A DNA stretch of 64,000 nt from CAZCVI01 sp964502145 (GTDB lineage Bacteria; Acidobacteriota; Aminicenantia; UBA2199): positions 1 through 64,000 of the forward strand of contig CAZCVI010000025.1 of the NCBI GenBank assembly GCA_964502145.1, given 5' to 3'. Of the stretch, positions 61,862 through 64,000 are shown piece by piece; position 1 is the stretch's first letter; every line of letters starts with the position of its first letter. The notes below the pieces were generated by a model. It was not told the origin of the DNA, did no database searches, and saw only the letters and a list, made by a program, of their open reading frames with translations. The position numbers were made by a program, and so were the translations under genes.

Positions 61862-63448
61862 ATGGCTAACGAAAAGCCGGATTTAACCCCGCAGGACCGC
61901 GAATGGCTCAGTGAACTGGGAATCACGGAAGCACAGATCATAACGCAAATAGAAAAATTCAAACGGGGGCCAGTGGCAATGAAACTAATCAGACCAGCCA
62001 GAATTGGGGATGGCATCCTTCGTCTTGAAGAACACCAAAACGATAACTCGATTGCCTGCTATGAAAAAGCCCCGGCTTCAGTGAAGTTTCTCAAATTTGT
62101 TCCCGCTTCCGGGGCAGCCACTCGCATGTTTAAAACCCTGATCCATTTTAATCGCCATCAACAAACCATAACTCGCGCTGAAATAAAAGAAAAAGCAGCC
62201 CTCGGCAGCAAAGATGACCAGTTCCTCCTTGATTTTATGGCTGGTTTGGAAAATGGCAGCTTTGCCTTTTGCGAGGATCTCAACCAAGCACTACTCTCCC
62301 AAGAAAACGGAGTATCCTTGCAATCACTGCTTCACCAAGGCGACTACAAAGAAATTCTGGACACGTTGCTCACGGAAAAAGGTTTGAATTACGGCAACCT
62401 TCCCAAAGCACTCATTAAATTTCACAACTACCCTGACCATTCCCGTACAGCGATTGAAGAACACTTGGCGGAAGGCAGGGGGTATGCTAAAAACAAATCC
62501 GGCGATATTTATCTTCATCTCACCGTTCCCCCCCTATTTAAAGAGACCATTGCAGAACTTCTAAACAACGTCAAAACTCACTACCAAGGAAAAGGCGAGG
62601 TCTTTCATATCGACTATTCTCTACAAAACCCGGCCACGGATACAGTCGCCGTGGACGAAGACAACCAGTTGTGCCGCGACAGTAACAAAAAACTGATTCT
62701 CCGTCCGGGTGGTCACGGTGCGGTAATAGAAAACCTCAATACCTTGGATGGCGATATTATCTTTATCAAAAACATCGACAACGTCGTTCCAGATCATTTA
62801 AAAGCGGAAACTATCCGATATAAAAAAATATTGGCTGGTTACTTGTTAAATATCCAATCCAACGTTTCTTCTTTTCTGAAACGTCTTACCACGGGCCAAG
62901 TCACGCGGTCAGAAATCACCGAAATCGCCACATTCGCCACCCAGAAATTAAATATCCCCTTCCCTGACAACAATCCCTCTCTAATGACACTCCAAGAGAA
63001 AACAGAATTCCTAATCAATAAACTAAACCGCCCCATCCGGGTCTGCGGCATGGTGAGAAATGAAGGAGACCCAGGTGGTGGCCCTTTCTGGGTTTTGGGT
63101 GAAGATAACACCGCCTCTTTGCAAATTATTGAAAATGCCCAGATCGATAAAACCTCTAAAACTCATCGTGATATCTTGGCCAACTCCACCCATTTTAATC
63201 CGGTTGACCTCGTATGTGGTATAAAAAACTTCCGGGGTGAAAAATTTGACCTTTCCCTATTTACGGATCCCAATACATATTTTATCTCGGAAAAATCCAC
63301 TGCTGGTCACACGTTAAAGGCCCTTGAATTGCCCGGACTCTGGAATGGCGCCATGGCCAACTGGATTACGATCTTCATTGAAGTCCCCATCATCACCTTT
63401 AATCCGATCAAAACAGTAAACGACCTGTTACGGGACACGCATCATTAA
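61862..63448 (+). CDS. DUF4301 protein
   Basis: The 528-residue protein matches DUF4301, a family found in Bacteroidetes-like genomes, with the motif KFVPASGAATRMFK (about 79-92) and IKNIDNVVPDH. These resemble nucleotidyltransferase or pyrophosphorylase folds that bind nucleotide sugars. No signal or membrane segment is present. The activity is not established. Confidence 0.82.
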   Translation: MANEKPDLTPQDREWLSELGITEAQIITQIEKFKRGPVAMKLIRPARIGDGILRLEEHQNDNSIACYEKAPASVKFLKFVPASGAATRMFKTLIHFNRHQQTITRAEIKEKAALGSKDDQFLLDFMAGLENGSFAFCEDLNQALLSQENGVSLQSLLHQGDYKEILDTLLTEKGLNYGNLPKALIKFHNYPDHSRTAIEEHLAEGRGYAKNKSGDIYLHLTVPPLFKETIAELLNNVKTHYQGKGEVFHIDYSLQNPATDTVAVDEDNQLCRDSNKKLILRPGGHGAVIENLNTLDGDIIFIKNIDNVVPDHLKAETIRYKKILAGYLLNIQSNVSSFLKRLTTGQVTRSEITEIATFATQKLNIPFPDNNPSLMTLQEKTEFLINKLNRPIRVCGMVRNEGDPGGGPFWVLGEDNTASLQIIENAQIDKTSKTHRDILANSTHFNPVDLVCGIKNFRGEKFDLSLFTDPNTYFISEKSTAGHTLKALELPGLWNGAMANWITIFIEVPIITFNPIKTVNDLLRDTHH

Positions 63449-63473
63449 ATCCCTTGAATAGGAGTAAAAGCAA

Positions 63474-64000
63474 ATGAATACAAAGAAGAAGTTGCCCCTC
63501 AGTATATCCACATTACCAAGATTGATTAACGAGAATTATCTCTATGTGGATAAGACCCAATATATCTATAAATTATTGGTACAGAGCGGGGCGTTTTTTT
63601 TATCCCGCCCCCGGCGATTTGGGAAATCATTGTTGATTTCCACATTAAAAGAGATATTCCAAGGCAATAAAGACCTCTTCAAGGATTGTTGGATTTATGA
63701 TCGCATCCCATGGGAAAAATACCCGGTGATCCACCTGGATTTCCTGAGAGTCGATTATAATAGTCTGGGACTGGATAAAGCCCTAAATAATGTCTTGAAT
63801 CGGATTGCAGAGGAACATGGTGTCCAGTTGCGGGGGGATAGTATTTCCGAACTATTCGACGACTTAATCAGTAAATTGTCCAAAGATCAGCCGGTTATAA
63901 TCCTTTTCGATGAATACGATAAACCGATAACAGATTATCTTGACCATTTGGAAAAGGCAGAAGAGAACCGAAATACCCTCAAAAATTTCTATTCTATCCT
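63474..64000 (+). CDS. AAA-ATPase-like (DUF1703-type) protein, truncated by window end
   Basis: The 175 visible residues match the N-terminus of the AAA-ATPase_like/DUF1703 family (PF09820 type): LPRLINENYLYVDKTQYIY, then a P-loop-like RPRRFGKSLLIST and a Walker B-like VIILFDEYDKP. AGGAG lies before the ATG. These proteins often occur in many copies in a genome and may be linked to mobile elements. The C-terminus lies outside the window. Confidence 0.88.
   Translation, partial: MNTKKKLPLSISTLPRLINENYLYVDKTQYIYKLLVQSGAFFLSRPRRFGKSLLISTLKEIFQGNKDLFKDCWIYDRIPWEKYPVIHLDFLRVDYNSLGLDKALNNVLNRIAEEHGVQLRGDSISELFDDLISKLSKDQPVIILFDEYDKPITDYLDHLEKAEENRNTLKNFYSI

Overview
The window reads as a moderately AT-rich chromosome segment of a Gram-negative-type bacterium. 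It is dense in secreted beta-propeller and BNR proteins, lipoproteins, multidomain sensor kinases, DUF362/DUF6599/DUF4301/DUF2911 proteins and an M28 peptidase with trailing Ig-like modules. This mix resembles uncultured Acidobacteriota-like lineages such as Aminicenantes. That placement is an inference from gene content; no rRNA or phylogenetic marker was compared. Most recognisable promoters are sigma70-like with exactly 17 bp between the -35 and -10 boxes.

Layout: 1-900 holds a 22-bp tandem repeat at the window edge and a small unlinked RiPP precursor with a GG leader. 1.2-14 kb carries a secreted M28 peptidase, a double-MerR regulator, a hybrid kinase that has lost both its phospho-acceptor His and its C-terminal receiver Asp, a secreted propeller protein, an AraC-type regulator, an HDOD protein and a TPR lipoprotein. 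14-18 kb carries miaA, a DUF4388 protein and purF. 18.6-20.7 kb is an ISAs1-type insertion sequence whose transposase is fused to a DruA-like (DUF4338) domain and is shifted at an A10 tract. 20.8-25.4 kb is a RiPP-like cluster: a sulfotransferase, two radical SAM enzymes, a propeller protein between them, and a 46-residue Cys-containing precursor driven by a perfect consensus promoter with a hairpin after it. 25.6-26.0 kb is a degenerate 21-bp satellite. 26-38 kb contains a PAS kinase, a GntR-ABC operon with an embedded ankyrin lipoprotein, a zinc-ribbon cluster, an aminotransferase-like protein and a tandem adenylate kinase fusion. 38-45.6 kb contains a large BNR propeller protein, DUF362 and DUF6599 proteins, an orphan solute-binding protein and tRNA-His. 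45.6-50.6 kb is a tightly overlapped four-gene operon (cysteine hydrolase, flavoprotein, RlmN/Cfr-like radical SAM, STAND-TPR ATPase). 51-64 kb has three Uma2 paralogs, a 14-blade propeller sensor kinase with a response regulator-kinase partner, a receiver-HDOD protein with an Asp-to-Glu change, a DUF4301 protein and a truncated AAA-ATPase-like protein.

The most unusual structural signal is a family of six intergenic hairpins, each built from 9-bp units starting TGG. The unit sequence differs between copies (CTGGACTTA, TGGGARTTA or TGGACGATG types), while the outer flanks stay recognisable and end in inverted CCTGGATTCACC-like sequences. The best candidates for an undescribed system are this hairpin family, the RiPP cluster together with the distant orphan precursor, and the four-gene radical SAM/STAND operon.
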